NCBI GenBank assembly: GCA_000156155.1 | Contig: DS995299.1 | Span: forward strand, 273,827 to 337,826 | Direction of reading: 5' to 3' | DNA: 64,000 bases | Source: a beta proteobacterium KB13 | GTDB taxonomy: Bacteria; Pseudomonadota; Gammaproteobacteria; Burkholderiales; Methylophilaceae | In this document: positions 1-8,185 of the stretch, one piece after another | How the letters are laid out: each line of letters starts with the position of its first letter | Numbering within the stretch: position 1 is the first letter of the stretch | Translations under genes and position numbers: made by a program | Notes under the pieces: generated by a model | Told to the model about the DNA's origin: nothing | What the model saw: the letters and a program-made list of their open reading frames with translations, nothing else | Databases searched by the model: none

Positions 1-48
1 AACATTTTAATTAGATTATAGTCATTCATTTGAAAATTTGTAATAAGT

Positions 49-477
49 ATGACAGTTAAATATATTTTTCCTTTGTTGATGATGTTTCCAATTCATCAGC
101 TTTCAGCAGATCAGTCAGATTTAAGCAATTCAAATCTCAAGGATAAAAGTTTAAAAATAATCATTAATGAATTTACCAATTCTAGTAACGAAGAATTCAA
201 TGCTTATCTCCAAGAAAAGAGAGATGAGATGTTATCTAGTGTTGAACAGCGTTTTTTAAACTGTGATGCAGATAATGATGATACCTTGGATGTTTTTGAG
301 ACAACCGTGTGTCTTCCCCAGGTAGCTAGACAGTTTAGAAAAGTTGACTCAAATAAGGATAATTTAATTTCACTGGATGAATTATCAATTATGGCGAAAG
401 AATATTACTCAGATACAAAGCAAGAGGCTTCAAAAAAAGAGAATTCTAATTCCGAAAAATTTGCAAAAGAACAATAA
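49..477 (+). CDS. Secreted EF-hand calcium-binding protein
   Basis: A 142-residue protein with a probable Sec signal peptide (residues 1-20, hydrophobic core ending SA before DQ), so it should be exported. Two EF-hand loops are visible. The first, residues 73-84, carries D, D, D, T, D and E at the calcium-ligand positions. The second, residues 100-111, carries D, N, D, L, S and E. The spacing (27 residues between loop starts) is a little short for a classic paired EF-hand. The C-terminal tail is Lys/Glu-rich and low complexity. The family is recognised only by the EF-hand motif; partner and role are unknown. The next gene follows after 44 bp on the same strand. Confidence 0.8.
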   Translation: MTVKYIFPLLMMFPIHQLSADQSDLSNSNLKDKSLKIIINEFTNSSNEEFNAYLQEKRDEMLSSVEQRFLNCDADNDDTLDVFETTVCLPQVARQFRKVDSNKDNLISLDELSIMAKEYYSDTKQEASKKENSNSEKFAKEQ

Positions 478-521
478 ACAATAGCAATCTCTGATCTCTA
501 AAAATATGTTTAAATGACCTT

Positions 522-1643
522 ATGGTTTCATTTAAAGAATATGAATCTTTCCTCAATCTTCCAAACTCCGTTGACCAATTAATTGGAGATAACTATTTTT
601 GGAATTTAAATCTTTTAAAAGAGTTAGAATCTTCTAAGTCTATCGGAGGCGACACAGGCTGGATAATCAAATCTATATGCATATTTGATCATGAAGAATT
701 GGTGGGTTTTATTCCAATGTTTATTAAGCATCACTCCTATGGAGAGTATGTATTTGATTGGTCATGGGCTGAAGCACATCAACGATTGGGTTTATCATAC
801 TTCCCAAAGCTTTTTATTGGCATTCCATTTTCACCGGTAAATGCAAATAAATTCATTGTCAAAAATGCAAAGTATAGAGATCTTGCAATTGAGTACATTG
901 AAAAGTTCATGGTGAATGAAAATCTATCATCAATTCATTACGTTTTCTCAAGATATGACGATGAATTAAATTATCTTTTTAAAGCCCGAGGTTGGGCAAA
1001 CAGAAAGACTATTCAGTATGTATGGGATAACGAAAATTATTCAAATTTTGATGATTTTTTGAAGATTTTGAGATCGGAAAAAAGGAAAAAAATAAAACAA
1101 GATAGAAAGAAAGTTGCATTAGAAAAAGTATCATTTAAAACCATTACTGGTAATGATATTAATGAGGATTTGATCTCTTTTTTTTACAAGTGTTACTCAA
1201 TGACTTATTATCAGCATGGATCTCCTCCATATATAAATAAATCTTTCTTTGAATCCTATTTTATTAAAAACTCTGAGAGGGTGGTTATTTTTGTAGCATA
1301 CAAAGATCAACTACCAGTTGCCTGTTCTTTCTCATTGCAAGCAAATAATATTCTTTATGGACGATACTGGGGAGCAGTCCAATTTATTCCATCTTTACAT
1401 TTTGAATTAAGTTATTACCAAGGAATTCAATATTGTATTAATAATAAATTTGATAGATTTTATGCTGGCATACAGGGTGAACATAAATTATCTCGAGGCT
1501 TTAATCCTGAATTTTCCGATTCATTTCACTTTCTAAAGCACCCTCAATTTAAAAAGGCAATTGATGATTTTGTTGAAAGAGAAGCAGATCTGAATGAATT
1601 ATATAAAAAAGAACTTGAACAAAGATCTTCTATTAAAAGTTAG
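522..1643 (+). CDS. FemAB/GNAT-like acyltransferase, peptidogalycan biosynthesis family (COG3146-like)
   Basis: A 373-residue soluble protein resembling the FemAB-like / COG3146 family, which has a double GNAT fold and is annotated without firm biochemistry as a peptidogalycan biosynthesis or GNAT acyltransferase. Recognisable family blocks are the N-terminal stretch around residues 10-25 (FLN...NYFWNLNLLKELE), the basic RSEKRKKIKQDRKK segment in the middle, and the C-terminal RFYAGIQGEHKLSRGFNP block near residues 310-330, the most conserved part. No signal peptide or membrane segment is seen. It converges on the waaG-like gene with an 11-bp tail overlap. The substrate cannot be told from sequence. 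Confidence 0.8.
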   Translation: MVSFKEYESFLNLPNSVDQLIGDNYFWNLNLLKELESSKSIGGDTGWIIKSICIFDHEELVGFIPMFIKHHSYGEYVFDWSWAEAHQRLGLSYFPKLFIGIPFSPVNANKFIVKNAKYRDLAIEYIEKFMVNENLSSIHYVFSRYDDELNYLFKARGWANRKTIQYVWDNENYSNFDDFLKILRSEKRKKIKQDRKKVALEKVSFKTITGNDINEDLISFFYKCYSMTYYQHGSPPYINKSFFESYFIKNSERVVIFVAYKDQLPVACSFSLQANNILYGRYWGAVQFIPSLHFELSYYQGIQYCINNKFDRFYAGIQGEHKLSRGFNPEFSDSFHFLKHPQFKKAIDDFVEREADLNELYKKELEQRSSIKS

Positions 1644-2724
1644 TCAGTATTTTTTCATCAAGTTGATAGTTTGTATATTGCTTGTAATCATTATTGATTG
1701 CATACGAGCGATTATTTTTACTTAAAATTCTCTCTAAAGATAAATTTAACTCATGCTGTGAGAATGGTGAATTTAGAACAATTGATTTTTTATCATCCTG
1801 GACGTAAGAGCTGTAACCACAATTATCTGTAGTTATAATTGGTAAGTTTTGAGACAGTGCTTCAATCAGAATCAACCCTGTATTTTCATATCTTGCTGGA
1901 TGTATAAGCGCGCTTGCCTCTCTCATGAGGTGAGGAACATTGTCATGTCCATGAAAGATTTTAATAGAATTCTCAAGATCATAGCGAGCAATCAGTTTTC
2001 GATATGATTTTTCTTTATCTTTACCAAAAATGGCAAAGTTATAATTATTTCTAATTTTCTCTGGCAGGCTCGAGAAAGCAATAATTGCACGATCCAAACC
2101 TTTGGTCTTAAATCCAGAACCAATAAAAATAAGTAATTTGTTATTTTTTTTGAAATATCTATTTATTGACGATATAGATTTACTTGAATCAATGAAAAAA
2201 TTTTTATCAATATAAGGTGGGATGAATATAAATTTACTATGAGGGGTTTTATAAATTGATTTATAAATTTCGTTTTCTTTTTTTGATATAGATAGTATCT
2301 TTGTTTTCGATTTTGGATTAAAAATTTGAAATTCTTCTTCATGAAAAAATTGGTATCTTGGCGATAGGTTTTTTAGAAAGTTTTTATTTTTACTAGCAAA
2401 ACAGGAGTCAGCAGCATAATAAAAATCAAACCCAGAAATTTTACTAAAACTAATTGATATAACATTAGTTTTGTTTTTAATATATTGTGAAACCTTATGT
2501 TTAAATTCTAAGTATCGACGGTAATTAAAAAAACAGTTCGATTGAATAATTTTTACAGAAATATTTTTTTCTTTTGGGTAGTTTCCATCCCAATCCATAC
2601 AAACTATTTCAACTAAATTTTTTTTACATAATGTTTTAGCTAATTGTAATAAATCTCTTTGAGCTCCACCGTATGGAAAATACTTAAAGATGATTAAAAC
2701 AAATTTTTTGGATTCTTTAATCAA
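1633..2724 (-). CDS. waaG: WaaG-like lipopolysaccharide core glycosyltransferase (GT4)
   Basis: A 363-residue GT-B glycosyltransferase. The N-terminal KYFPYGGAQRD block, the FDFYYAADSCFA block near residue 105, GSGFKTKGLDRAI near 200 and the HPARYENTGLILIEALSQNLPII nucleotide-sugar motif match WaaG/RfaG, which adds glucose to heptose II of the LPS core at the inner membrane. The Glu-rich EX7E-type motif typical of GT4 retaining enzymes is present (E...LILIEAL). It lies away from the main LPS cluster in this window and overlaps the upstream DUF2970 gene by 8 bp. Membership of the WaaG group is clear; the exact sugar and acceptor are inferred. Confidence 0.82.
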   Translation of the reverse strand: MIKESKKFVLIIFKYFPYGGAQRDLLQLAKTLCKKNLVEIVCMDWDGNYPKEKNISVKIIQSNCFFNYRRYLEFKHKVSQYIKNKTNVISISFSKISGFDFYYAADSCFASKNKNFLKNLSPRYQFFHEEEFQIFNPKSKTKILSISKKENEIYKSIYKTPHSKFIFIPPYIDKNFFIDSSKSISSINRYFKKNNKLLIFIGSGFKTKGLDRAIIAFSSLPEKIRNNYNFAIFGKDKEKSYRKLIARYDLENSIKIFHGHDNVPHLMREASALIHPARYENTGLILIEALSQNLPIITTDNCGYSSYVQDDKKSIVLNSPFSQHELNLSLERILSKNNRSYAINNDYKQYTNYQLDEKILTNF

Positions 2725-2908
2725 GAATGATTGATACCACAGTTACAATTGAGATTATAAAAATAAGAGCTAACACTAGACCAACGAGCAGATAAGGCAT
2801 AAATCCATTTTTTTCAATAAATTTATCATCATCTTTAAATTTACTATTTTTTTGAATTCCAATAAATGCTGCAAGAACACTTTGGATTATATTAAGCAAT
2901 GTTTTCAT
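2717..2908 (-). CDS. DUF2970 small membrane protein
   Basis: A 63-residue protein with the DUF2970 pattern: an amphipathic N-terminus (LLNIIQSVLAAFIGIQ), a short charged polar middle, and one C-terminal transmembrane helix (about residues 38-62). DUF2970 proteins are widespread small single-pass membrane proteins in Beta- and Gammaproteobacteria with no established function. The stop overlaps the start of the waaG-like gene by 8 bp, so the two are probably cotranslated. The gene begins about 110 bp downstream of the tRNA-Met remnant. Confidence 0.75.
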   Translation of the reverse strand: MKTLLNIIQSVLAAFIGIQKNSKFKDDDKFIEKNGFMPYLLVGLVLALIFIISIVTVVSIILD

Positions 2909-2996
2909 TTAAGTACTAGCATAAGAAGTTAACTATTTAATATACTGAATTATATTATTTTTTCAATAAATATCTGTTAAATTTTAATATTAAGTA

Positions 2997-3067
2997 ATTG
3001 ATTTTAAATGAATTAGTGGTGGTGATGGAGAGACTTGAACTCTCAACCTCAGGATTATGAATCCTGC
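2997..3067. repeat. Direct repeat copy 1 (distal, tRNA-Met 3' half plus flank)
   Basis: This 71-bp segment matches 3680-3750 with a single mismatch (A at 3045, G at 3728). It covers the 3' half of tRNA-Met from the anticodon stem to CCA plus about 20 bp of downstream flank. It lies at the far side of the single methyltransferase gene, in the same orientation as the intact tRNA. This is the geometry left by site-specific integration into a tRNA 3' end. Confidence 0.9.
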
Positions 3068-3085
3068 AGCATAATCAGTTAGTAT
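3017..3085 (-). pseudogene. Decayed partial tRNA-Met copy
   Basis: The 3' half of a tRNA-Met (anticodon arm, variable loop, T arm, acceptor 3' strand and CCA) is preserved and nearly identical to the functional gene at 3700-3776. The 5' half is degenerate: residual D-arm similarity (CTGATTA where the intact gene has CTGGTTA) is visible up to about 3085, but no 5' acceptor strand remains, so no cloverleaf can form. The degenerate part overlaps the last codons and the TGA stop of the methyltransferase gene. Confidence 0.8.
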
Positions 3086-3614
3086 TTTTCTTAGGTTTTA
3101 CAACTAACCAAAAACCATTACCCATCATTTGATGTTCCATTAGGCGAATAATATCAAAATATTTTATAAATTTTTCTAACCACCATGATGTTGGTTCCTG
3201 AATGAGGTGTGCATTTCGCCCATCTGAAAGAACTTTTCCGGCTGGACCCATGTGAACGGTATAAAAACCAATATTTTTTGTTATTAAGGATAACTCCTTA
3301 ATAACATTATCAACAAGATCTGGTTCAATATGTTCTAAGACATCAATACAACACACAAGATCTGCTTCTTTTGGTTCGCCGTATTCTGGAAATGCTGGGT
3401 CATATGGAAAATATTCTTTTGGAGTATTGTTTAATTTTTCAAGAGATTCAAATAACCTTTTTTTACCTGCACCGTAGTCTGTAAGACTATTAATTTTAAA
3501 AACCTTAATTATCTCAGAGACTATTGGGGCAAAATGAGTAGAGGCAATTCCATAATTGGGATTTTCATGTAACTCTTGTTGTAATTTTCTATATTCTTCT
3601 GAAATAGTTTTCAT
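3075..3614 (-). CDS. Class I SAM-dependent methyltransferase-like protein
   Basis: A 179-residue protein with a Rossmann methyltransferase core: SAM-binding motif I at about residues 46-52 (DYGAGKK) and a motif at 88-95 (CCIDVLEH) typical of Methyltransf_11/23 proteins. The order of elements fits a small, complete class I domain without added domains. The substrate is not predictable. It is the only gene between two direct copies of the tRNA-Met 3' half, and its stop codon lies in the decayed tRNA copy. This suggests recent acquisition. A ribosomal or small-molecule methyltransferase role is possible but unsupported. Confidence 0.75.
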   Translation of the reverse strand: MKTISEEYRKLQQELHENPNYGIASTHFAPIVSEIIKVFKINSLTDYGAGKKRLFESLEKLNNTPKEYFPYDPAFPEYGEPKEADLVCCIDVLEHIEPDLVDNVIKELSLITKNIGFYTVHMGPAGKVLSDGRNAHLIQEPTSWWLEKFIKYFDIIRLMEHQMMGNGFWLVVKPKKNTN

Positions 3615-3679
3615 AAAATTATTATACTTTATTATACTTTTTAAAATCTATTAACTAAGATTAATTTTATTTACAAGGG

Positions 3680-3750
3680 ATTGATTTTAAATGAATTAGT
3701 GGTGGTGATGGAGAGACTTGAACTCTCGACCTCAGGATTATGAATCCTGC
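3680..3750. repeat. Direct repeat copy 2 (proximal, inside tRNA-Met)
   Basis: This is the partner of the repeat at 2997-3067, offset by 683 bp. It contains the 3' half of the intact tRNA-Met gene and about 20 bp of its downstream flank. It would be the attachment-site half retained at the tRNA after integration. Confidence 0.9.
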
Positions 3751-3776
3751 GCTCTAACCAGCTGAGCTACATCACC
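3700..3776 (-). tRNA. tRNA-Met (CAT)
   Basis: A 77-nt cloverleaf with encoded CCA. The 7-bp acceptor stem is GGTGATG / CATCACC with discriminator A. The anticodon stem CAGGA / TCCTG encloses loop TTCATAA, giving anticodon CAT, and the T arm is GAGAG-TTCAAGT-CTCTC. The acceptor starts GG/CC, not the initiator-type mismatch, so elongator Met is preferred. A tRNA-Ile2 read through lysidine at C34 has the same anticodon and cannot be wholly excluded. The gene lies upstream of the methyltransferase on the same strand and its 3' half is duplicated at 2997-3067. Confidence 0.93.
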
Positions 3777-3818
3777 AAAGAACTGAGCATTATATTTTTT
3801 TCATGAATTAATGTAAAG

Positions 3819-4904
3819 CTAAACATTAAATTTGAAGTGAATAACATCCCCATCTTTAACTATGTAATCTTTTCCTTCTAACCTTTGCTTTCCTGCTTCC
3901 TTCGATTTTTGCTCTCCTCCAAAATTTATGTAGTCTTCAAAGGAAATTACTTCTGCTTTAATGAAACCTCGTTGGAAGTCAGTGTGGATAACACCAGCAG
4001 ACTCTGGAGCTGTGTAACCATTTTTAATGGTCCATGCTCTTACTTCTTTCACTCCGGCTGTAAAATAAGTTTGTAAGTTTAAAAGGGCATAGGTTTCTCT
4101 AATGATAAGATTTAAACCAGGCTCCTCAACATTTAATTCTGATAAAAATAATTCTTTTTCTTCATCAGTTAAATCTGCAATCTCTGATTCAATTTTTGCG
4201 CATATGGGAATGCATTTTGATCCATTTGTTGCGGCAAAATCCATTACTTTTTGTAAATACTCATTATTTTTAAATCCACTCTCATCAACATTCGCAACAT
4301 ACATGACGGGCTTTAATGTGATTAAGAATAATGGCTGAAGAAGTTTTAAATCATCCTTTTCAAGGCCCATATCTTTTAATAACGTACCTTGATTAAGTTT
4401 TTCCAGAACTAATTCGTATAAATTAAGTTTTTTTAAAGCCTCTTTATCACCTGATTTTGATTTCTTTTTTTCTTTTTCAATGGCTTTTGATACTGACTCC
4501 ATGTCTGCTAAGATCAATTCAGTATTGATGGTCTCTATATCTCCAAGTGGATCAATTTTTCCATCCACATGCACGATGTTTTCATCATCAAAGCATCTGA
4601 CGACATGCAGGATAGCGTTCGTTTCCCTAATATTAGCGAGAAACTTATTTCCTAAGCCTTCTCCTTTTGAAGCCCCAGCCACTAGCCCAGCGATATCAAC
4701 AAACTCAACAATAGCTGGCATAATTTTTTCAGGGTTCACAATAGCTGCTAATTTGTTGAGTCTTAAATCTGGAACTTCAACAATGCCTGAGTTTGGTTCA
4801 ATTGTGCAAAAAGGGTAATTTGCAGCTTCAATTCCAGACTTTGTAATTGCGTTAAATAATGTTGATTTGCCAACATTAGGTAATCCAACTATGCCACATT
4901 TCAT
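3819..4904 (-). CDS. ychF: Ribosome-binding GTPase/ATPase YchF
   Basis: A 361-residue Obg-family P-loop protein of usual length. The G1 motif [14 protein letters not shown] is at residues 7-20, followed by the YPFCTIEPN switch and the [18 protein letters not shown]3 region. NVDE replaces the usual NKxD, consistent with YchF preferring ATP. A helical insert and a C-terminal TGS domain ([10 protein letters not shown] end) follow. YchF/OLA1 binds ribosomes and is linked to translation and oxidative stress. It directly follows pth (4-bp gap) in an order conserved across Betaproteobacteria. Confidence 0.97.
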   Translation of the reverse strand: MKCGIVGLPNVGKSTLFNAITKSGIEAANYPFCTIEPNSGIVEVPDLRLNKLAAIVNPEKIMPAIVEFVDIAGLVAGASKGEGLGNKFLANIRETNAILHVVRCFDDENIVHVDGKIDPLGDIETINTELILADMESVSKAIEKEKKKSKSGDKEALKKLNLYELVLEKLNQGTLLKDMGLEKDDLKLLQPLFLITLKPVMYVANVDESGFKNNEYLQKVMDFAATNGSKCIPICAKIESEIADLTDEEKELFLSELNVEEPGLNLIIRETYALLNLQTYFTAGVKEVRAWTIKNGYTAPESAGVIHTDFQRGFIKAEVISFEDYINFGGEQKSKEAGKQRLEGKDYIVKDGDVIHFKFNV

Positions 4905-4908
4905 TTCA

Positions 4909-5484
4909 CTATTCCTTTGTGTGTAAATTCAATATTGCTTTTTCAAACTCGCCATGAATCATATAGGATAGATTTTGGTAGCCTTTGAGAATGGCGTCAT
5001 TAATTTGATCTTCCTCGATCTTTTGTGGACGGTTTAAAACATAACTTTTTACTTTATTTTTATCACCTGGGTGACCGATACCTATTCTTAAACGCCAAAA
5101 GGCATTTGTTCCAATATTGGCAATAATACTTTTGAGACCATTATGTCCACCGTGACCACCCCCATTCTTAAGGCGAATATCTCCTGGCATGAGGTCTAAT
5201 TCATCATGAATGATAAGGATTTCATGAGGTTTAAACTTATAAAAATTTACGATTTTTGCGACCGATAGACCAGATTCATTCATAAATGTGGCAGGATTAA
5301 GAAGGTGTATGTTTTCTAGGTCAGCAATTTTTTTATAGAAACCTAGAAATTTAGAGTTCTCATCGAGCGTTTGTTTTATGTTGTTCGCGATAAGATGATT
5401 AAACCAGAATCCAACATTATGTCTTGTTGCCTCATATTCAGAACCAGGATTACCAAGACCGATAAATAATTTTATTCCACTCAT
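4909..5484 (-). CDS. pth: Peptidyl-tRNA hydrolase
   Basis: A 191-residue monomeric hydrolase that releases peptides from peptidyl-tRNA dropped by stalled ribosomes. Visible motifs are [18 protein letters not shown] at residues 9-26, with the catalytic His in TRHNVG, then [21 protein letters not shown] (catalytic Asp) and [13 protein letters not shown], all intact. The ATG is used because the GLGNPG motif sits at the expected distance from it. A perfect 10-bp hairpin with a T-rich tail ends just upstream of this ATG, so no normal ribosome-binding site is present. It is followed by ychF. Confidence 0.97.
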   Translation of the reverse strand: MSGIKLFIGLGNPGSEYEATRHNVGFWFNHLIANNIKQTLDENSKFLGFYKKIADLENIHLLNPATFMNESGLSVAKIVNFYKFKPHEILIIHDELDLMPGDIRLKNGGGHGGHNGLKSIIANIGTNAFWRLRIGIGHPGDKNKVKSYVLNRPQKIEEDQINDAILKGYQNLSYMIHGEFEKAILNLHTKE

Positions 5485-5517
5485 ATAAACAAAAACACCC
5501 TTTTAACAAAGGGTGTT
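5485..5517 (-). terminator. Rho-independent terminator/attenuator between rplY and pth
   Basis: A perfect 10-bp inverted repeat (arms 5494-5503 and 5508-5517, AACACCCTTT with AAAGGGTGTT, 4-nt loop) is followed on the minus strand by a T-rich tract running to the pth ATG. It should end most rplY transcripts, leaving pth-ychF to readthrough or to a promoter close by or upstream. Confidence 0.75.
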
Positions 5518-5541
5518 AAGTCTATTGCAAAAAATTTAATT

Positions 5542-6231
5542 TTACTCTTCTTTTGGCTCTTCATTAGAACCCTCATCAGAAGCTTCTGTTGATGAATCAC
5601 CATCAGATGCATCATCTTCTCCTGCCTCCTCAGATGCTGCTACTGGTTCATCAGCTTTCTGAACTTTAGGTTTAACAATTGAAGTGATTGCAGGATCATT
5701 TTCTTCAGTTAATGCCGTTAATTCAACGCCTTCAGGTAAATTTAATTCAGATAAATGCACAGATTCCCCTAGGCCTAGGTCTACCAAGTCGACTTCAATA
5801 AATTGAGGAAGATCTTTAGGTAAACATGCAATGTCAACTTCTGTCATGATATGAGAGATTACGCCACCCTCAAGCTTAACCCCTTTGGCGATATCCTCAT
5901 TAATGAAGTGAAAAGGAACGTTAACGTGAATTTTCTCATTTTGATTAACTCTTTGGAAATCAACATGAAGGATTGTGCCTTTGACAGGCTCAAGTTGATA
6001 ATCTCTTAAGAGTACAGATTCCTTTGTACCATCAGTAGATAATTCCAAAATGGAGGCATGGAAAGCCTCTTTATGAAATTGTTGATGAAGCGTTTTGCTG
6101 TCTAAGACAATTGAAACCGCATCCTTATGGTTTCCATAAAGAATACCTGGCACTTTGCCATTTCTGCGAAGACGGCGGCTCGCACCCGTACCTTTCACAT
6201 CTCTTTTTTCTGCTGTAACAGTAATTTTCAT
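5542..6231 (-). CDS. rplY: Ribosomal protein bL25 of the CTC/TL5 type
   Basis: A 229-residue general-stress-type bL25. The N-terminal L25 5S-rRNA-binding domain (about residues 1-95, starting MKITVTAEKRDVKGTGASRRLR and including VPGILYG) is followed by the TL5 beta domain (about 96-190). The C-terminal tail of about 40 residues is strongly acidic and Ser-rich. Short E. coli-type L25 lacks the second domain; the long form is usual in Betaproteobacteria. It lies downstream of prs and is separated from pth by a strong terminator hairpin. A good ribosome-binding site (ACGGAG) precedes the ATG. Confidence 0.95.
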   Translation of the reverse strand: MKITVTAEKRDVKGTGASRRLRRNGKVPGILYGNHKDAVSIVLDSKTLHQQFHKEAFHASILELSTDGTKESVLLRDYQLEPVKGTILHVDFQRVNQNEKIHVNVPFHFINEDIAKGVKLEGGVISHIMTEVDIACLPKDLPQFIEVDLVDLGLGESVHLSELNLPEGVELTALTEENDPAITSIVKPKVQKADEPVAASEEAGEDDASDGDSSTEASDEGSNEEPKEE

Positions 6232-6284
6232 AATATAACTCCGTTAGTTAGAAGATTTCGCGACCAAATTCTTCTAAATTTAAA

Positions 6285-7235
6285 TTAATCAATAAACAAT
6301 GAGCTTACTGAGTCCTCGTGGCTAATTCTTTTAATTGTTTCTGCTAATAAACTTGCCACAGATATTTGTCTGATTTTTTTACATTGCTGTGAAATTTCAG
6401 AGAGCGTAATTGTATCAGTTACTACAATTTCATCAAGCTCTGATGCATCAATATTTTCAATCGCATTTCCAGATAAGATGGGGTGAGTGATGAATGCTTT
6501 GACTTCAGTAGCACCCTTATTTTTTAATGCTAAAGCGGCTTTTGTTAATGTATCAGCCGTATCGACAATATCATCCACAATCACACATGAGCGACCTTCA
6601 ACATCTCCAATAATATTCATAACTTCAGAAACGTTTGGTTTTGGACGTCTTTTATCAATAATGGCTAGGTCTGAACCTAGAATTTTTGACCAGGCTCTTG
6701 CTCGCACTACCCCACCGACATCAGGTGAAACAATAACTAAGTTTTCAGGTTTTTTGGTAGTTAAATCTTCAAGTAATACCGGTGTGGCATAAATGTTATC
6801 CACGGGGATATCAAAAAAACCTTGAATTTGATCTGAATGTAAATCCATGGTGAGTAACCGATCGACACCAGCACTTGATAACATATTTGCAACAACTTTT
6901 GCTGTGATAGCAACTCGAGCAGATCTTGGTCTTCTGTCTTGTCTAGAGTATCCAAGATAAGGAATCGCAGCAGTAATTCGGGCAGCAGAAGATCTTTTTA
7001 ATGCATCAACCATGACCATTATTTCCATCAAGTGATCATTCGTAGGCATGCTGGTTGATTGAAGGATAAAAACGTCTTTACCTCTGACGTTTTCTAATAA
7101 TTCAACCATTGTTTCACCATCACTAAAGGTACCAACATTAGCTTTACCAAGCTTAATATTAAGGTGATCGGTCACTTTTTTGGCGAGATTAGGGTTAGCA
7201 TTTCCAGTAAAAACCATCAAACTATGGTTATCCAT
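6285..7235 (-). CDS. prs: Ribose-phosphate pyrophosphokinase
   Basis: A 316-residue PRPP synthetase of normal length that makes 5-phosphoribosyl 1-pyrophosphate for nucleotide, His, Trp and NAD synthesis. Characteristic segments are [10 protein letters not shown] near residue 37, [10 protein letters not shown] (catalytic flexible-loop region) near 95, [16 protein letters not shown] (metal and ribose phosphate), [14 protein letters not shown] and the PRPP loop [12 protein letters not shown]. It lies directly downstream of tRNA-Gln on the same strand and upstream of rplY. It may be expressed from the ispE-tRNA transcript. Confidence 0.98.
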   Translation of the reverse strand: MDNHSLMVFTGNANPNLAKKVTDHLNIKLGKANVGTFSDGETMVELLENVRGKDVFILQSTSMPTNDHLMEIMVMVDALKRSSAARITAAIPYLGYSRQDRRPRSARVAITAKVVANMLSSAGVDRLLTMDLHSDQIQGFFDIPVDNIYATPVLLEDLTTKKPENLVIVSPDVGGVVRARAWSKILGSDLAIIDKRRPKPNVSEVMNIIGDVEGRSCVIVDDIVDTADTLTKAALALKNKGATEVKAFITHPILSGNAIENIDASELDEIVVTDTITLSEISQQCKKIRQISVASLLAETIKRISHEDSVSSLFID

Positions 7236-7251
7236 AAACCCTCCTTAAAAA

Positions 7252-7328
7252 TGGCAGGGGAGGAAGGATTCGAACCTTCGCATGCAGGGATCAAAACCCT
7301 GTGCCTTAACCAGCTTGGCGACTCCCCT
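7252..7328 (-). tRNA. tRNA-Gln (TTG)
   Basis: A 77-nt cloverleaf with encoded CCA: acceptor AGGGGAG / CTCCCCT with discriminator G, anticodon stem CAGGG / CCCTG around loop TTTTGAT (anticodon TTG), and T arm GAAGG-TTCGAAT-CCTTC. Its first two nucleotides are the last two bases of the ispE TAG stop codon. It therefore must be cut from an ispE-containing transcript or started inside ispE. The ispE / tRNA-Gln / prs order is widespread in Betaproteobacteria. Confidence 0.96.
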
Positions 7329-8175
7329 AATGTTGAGCATCATAAGCAATATTATAATTGACACTTGAAACTTCATAAATTCTGACATTTTTTGGTAAAT
7401 TTTGTTTCACCTCATCCAAATTTATTGTTTCATTTAGAATTAAAAAACAACTCGATCCAGTACCAGTTAATTTAGCCACGCCAAACTTTTGAAGGTAGCT
7501 TAGCAGATCGTCTATCGTTGAGTTTTTTTGTCTCACAAAAGCTTCTAAATCATTTCCAAGCCCATCAATTAGATCTTCATAATTGCTGAGAGCCGTAATT
7601 TTCAACTCTTTTGATTTATTTGTCAATTTATAACTGGTAAAAATATCTTTTGTGGAGATTTTTACGCTTGGACAGCACAACAAAAATTTTATTGGGGCTA
7701 AATCTATTGGTGTGATTTTGTCTCCGATACCTTCTACAATGGCTGAGTTGTTATAAATAAAAAACGGCACATCCGCACCTAAATTCGCGCCAATATTTGC
7801 TAACTCTTTTTTTGAGAGATTCAAGCTGCATAAATCATTGATTGCGATCAGTATTGTGGCAGCATTCGAGCTTCCTCCTCCAAGACCAGCTCCATCAGGG
7901 ATGTTTTTGTTAACATCAATTTCAATAGAAAAGTTCTTTGGCAGGATTTTTTTACACGCCATGAATATTAAGTCTTCATCTGCGGGACAGTCTATAGATG
8001 GATTATTAACTATAATTTGGTTTTTATTATCTTTGTGTAATGACACTTTTATTTCGTCATAAAGATCAATGTAAGTAAATAAGCTTTGTAAATTATGATA
8101 GCCATCTTCTCTTTGGTTAATAACTTTTAAAAAGAGATTTATTTTTGCAGGTGAGTATAAAATTTTTGAAGTCAT
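7327..8175 (-). CDS. ispE: 4-diphosphocytidyl-2-C-methyl-D-erythritol kinase
   Basis: A 282-residue GHMP kinase of the MEP isoprenoid pathway. The N-terminal SPAKINLFLKVINQREDGYHNL block (catalytic Lys and substrate contacts) is at about residues 7-28. The ATP-binding loop PDGAGLGGGSSNAATIL is near 91-107, with catalytic D in GANLGADVPFF. The C-terminal LTGTGSSCFLI motif is present. All hallmarks are intact. Its TAG stop shares two bases with the start of tRNA-Gln, and lolB ends 10 bp upstream. It probably belongs to a TPR-lolB-ispE operon. Confidence 0.97.
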   Translation of the reverse strand: MTSKILYSPAKINLFLKVINQREDGYHNLQSLFTYIDLYDEIKVSLHKDNKNQIIVNNPSIDCPADEDLIFMACKKILPKNFSIEIDVNKNIPDGAGLGGGSSNAATILIAINDLCSLNLSKKELANIGANLGADVPFFIYNNSAIVEGIGDKITPIDLAPIKFLLCCPSVKISTKDIFTSYKLTNKSKELKITALSNYEDLIDGLGNDLEAFVRQKNSTIDDLLSYLQKFGVAKLTGTGSSCFLILNETINLDEVKQNLPKNVRIYEVSSVNYNIAYDAQH

Positions 8176-8185
8176 GCTTATTGTA

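Noticed and set aside
3017-3085. Second functional tRNA-Met gene
   Set aside because: The 3' half is nearly identical to the intact tRNA but the 5' acceptor strand and D arm are degenerate, so a cloverleaf cannot form.
4480-4818. Antisense frame of 112 codons inside ychF
   Set aside because: It is wholly opposite ychF, with no family resemblance or ribosome-binding site.
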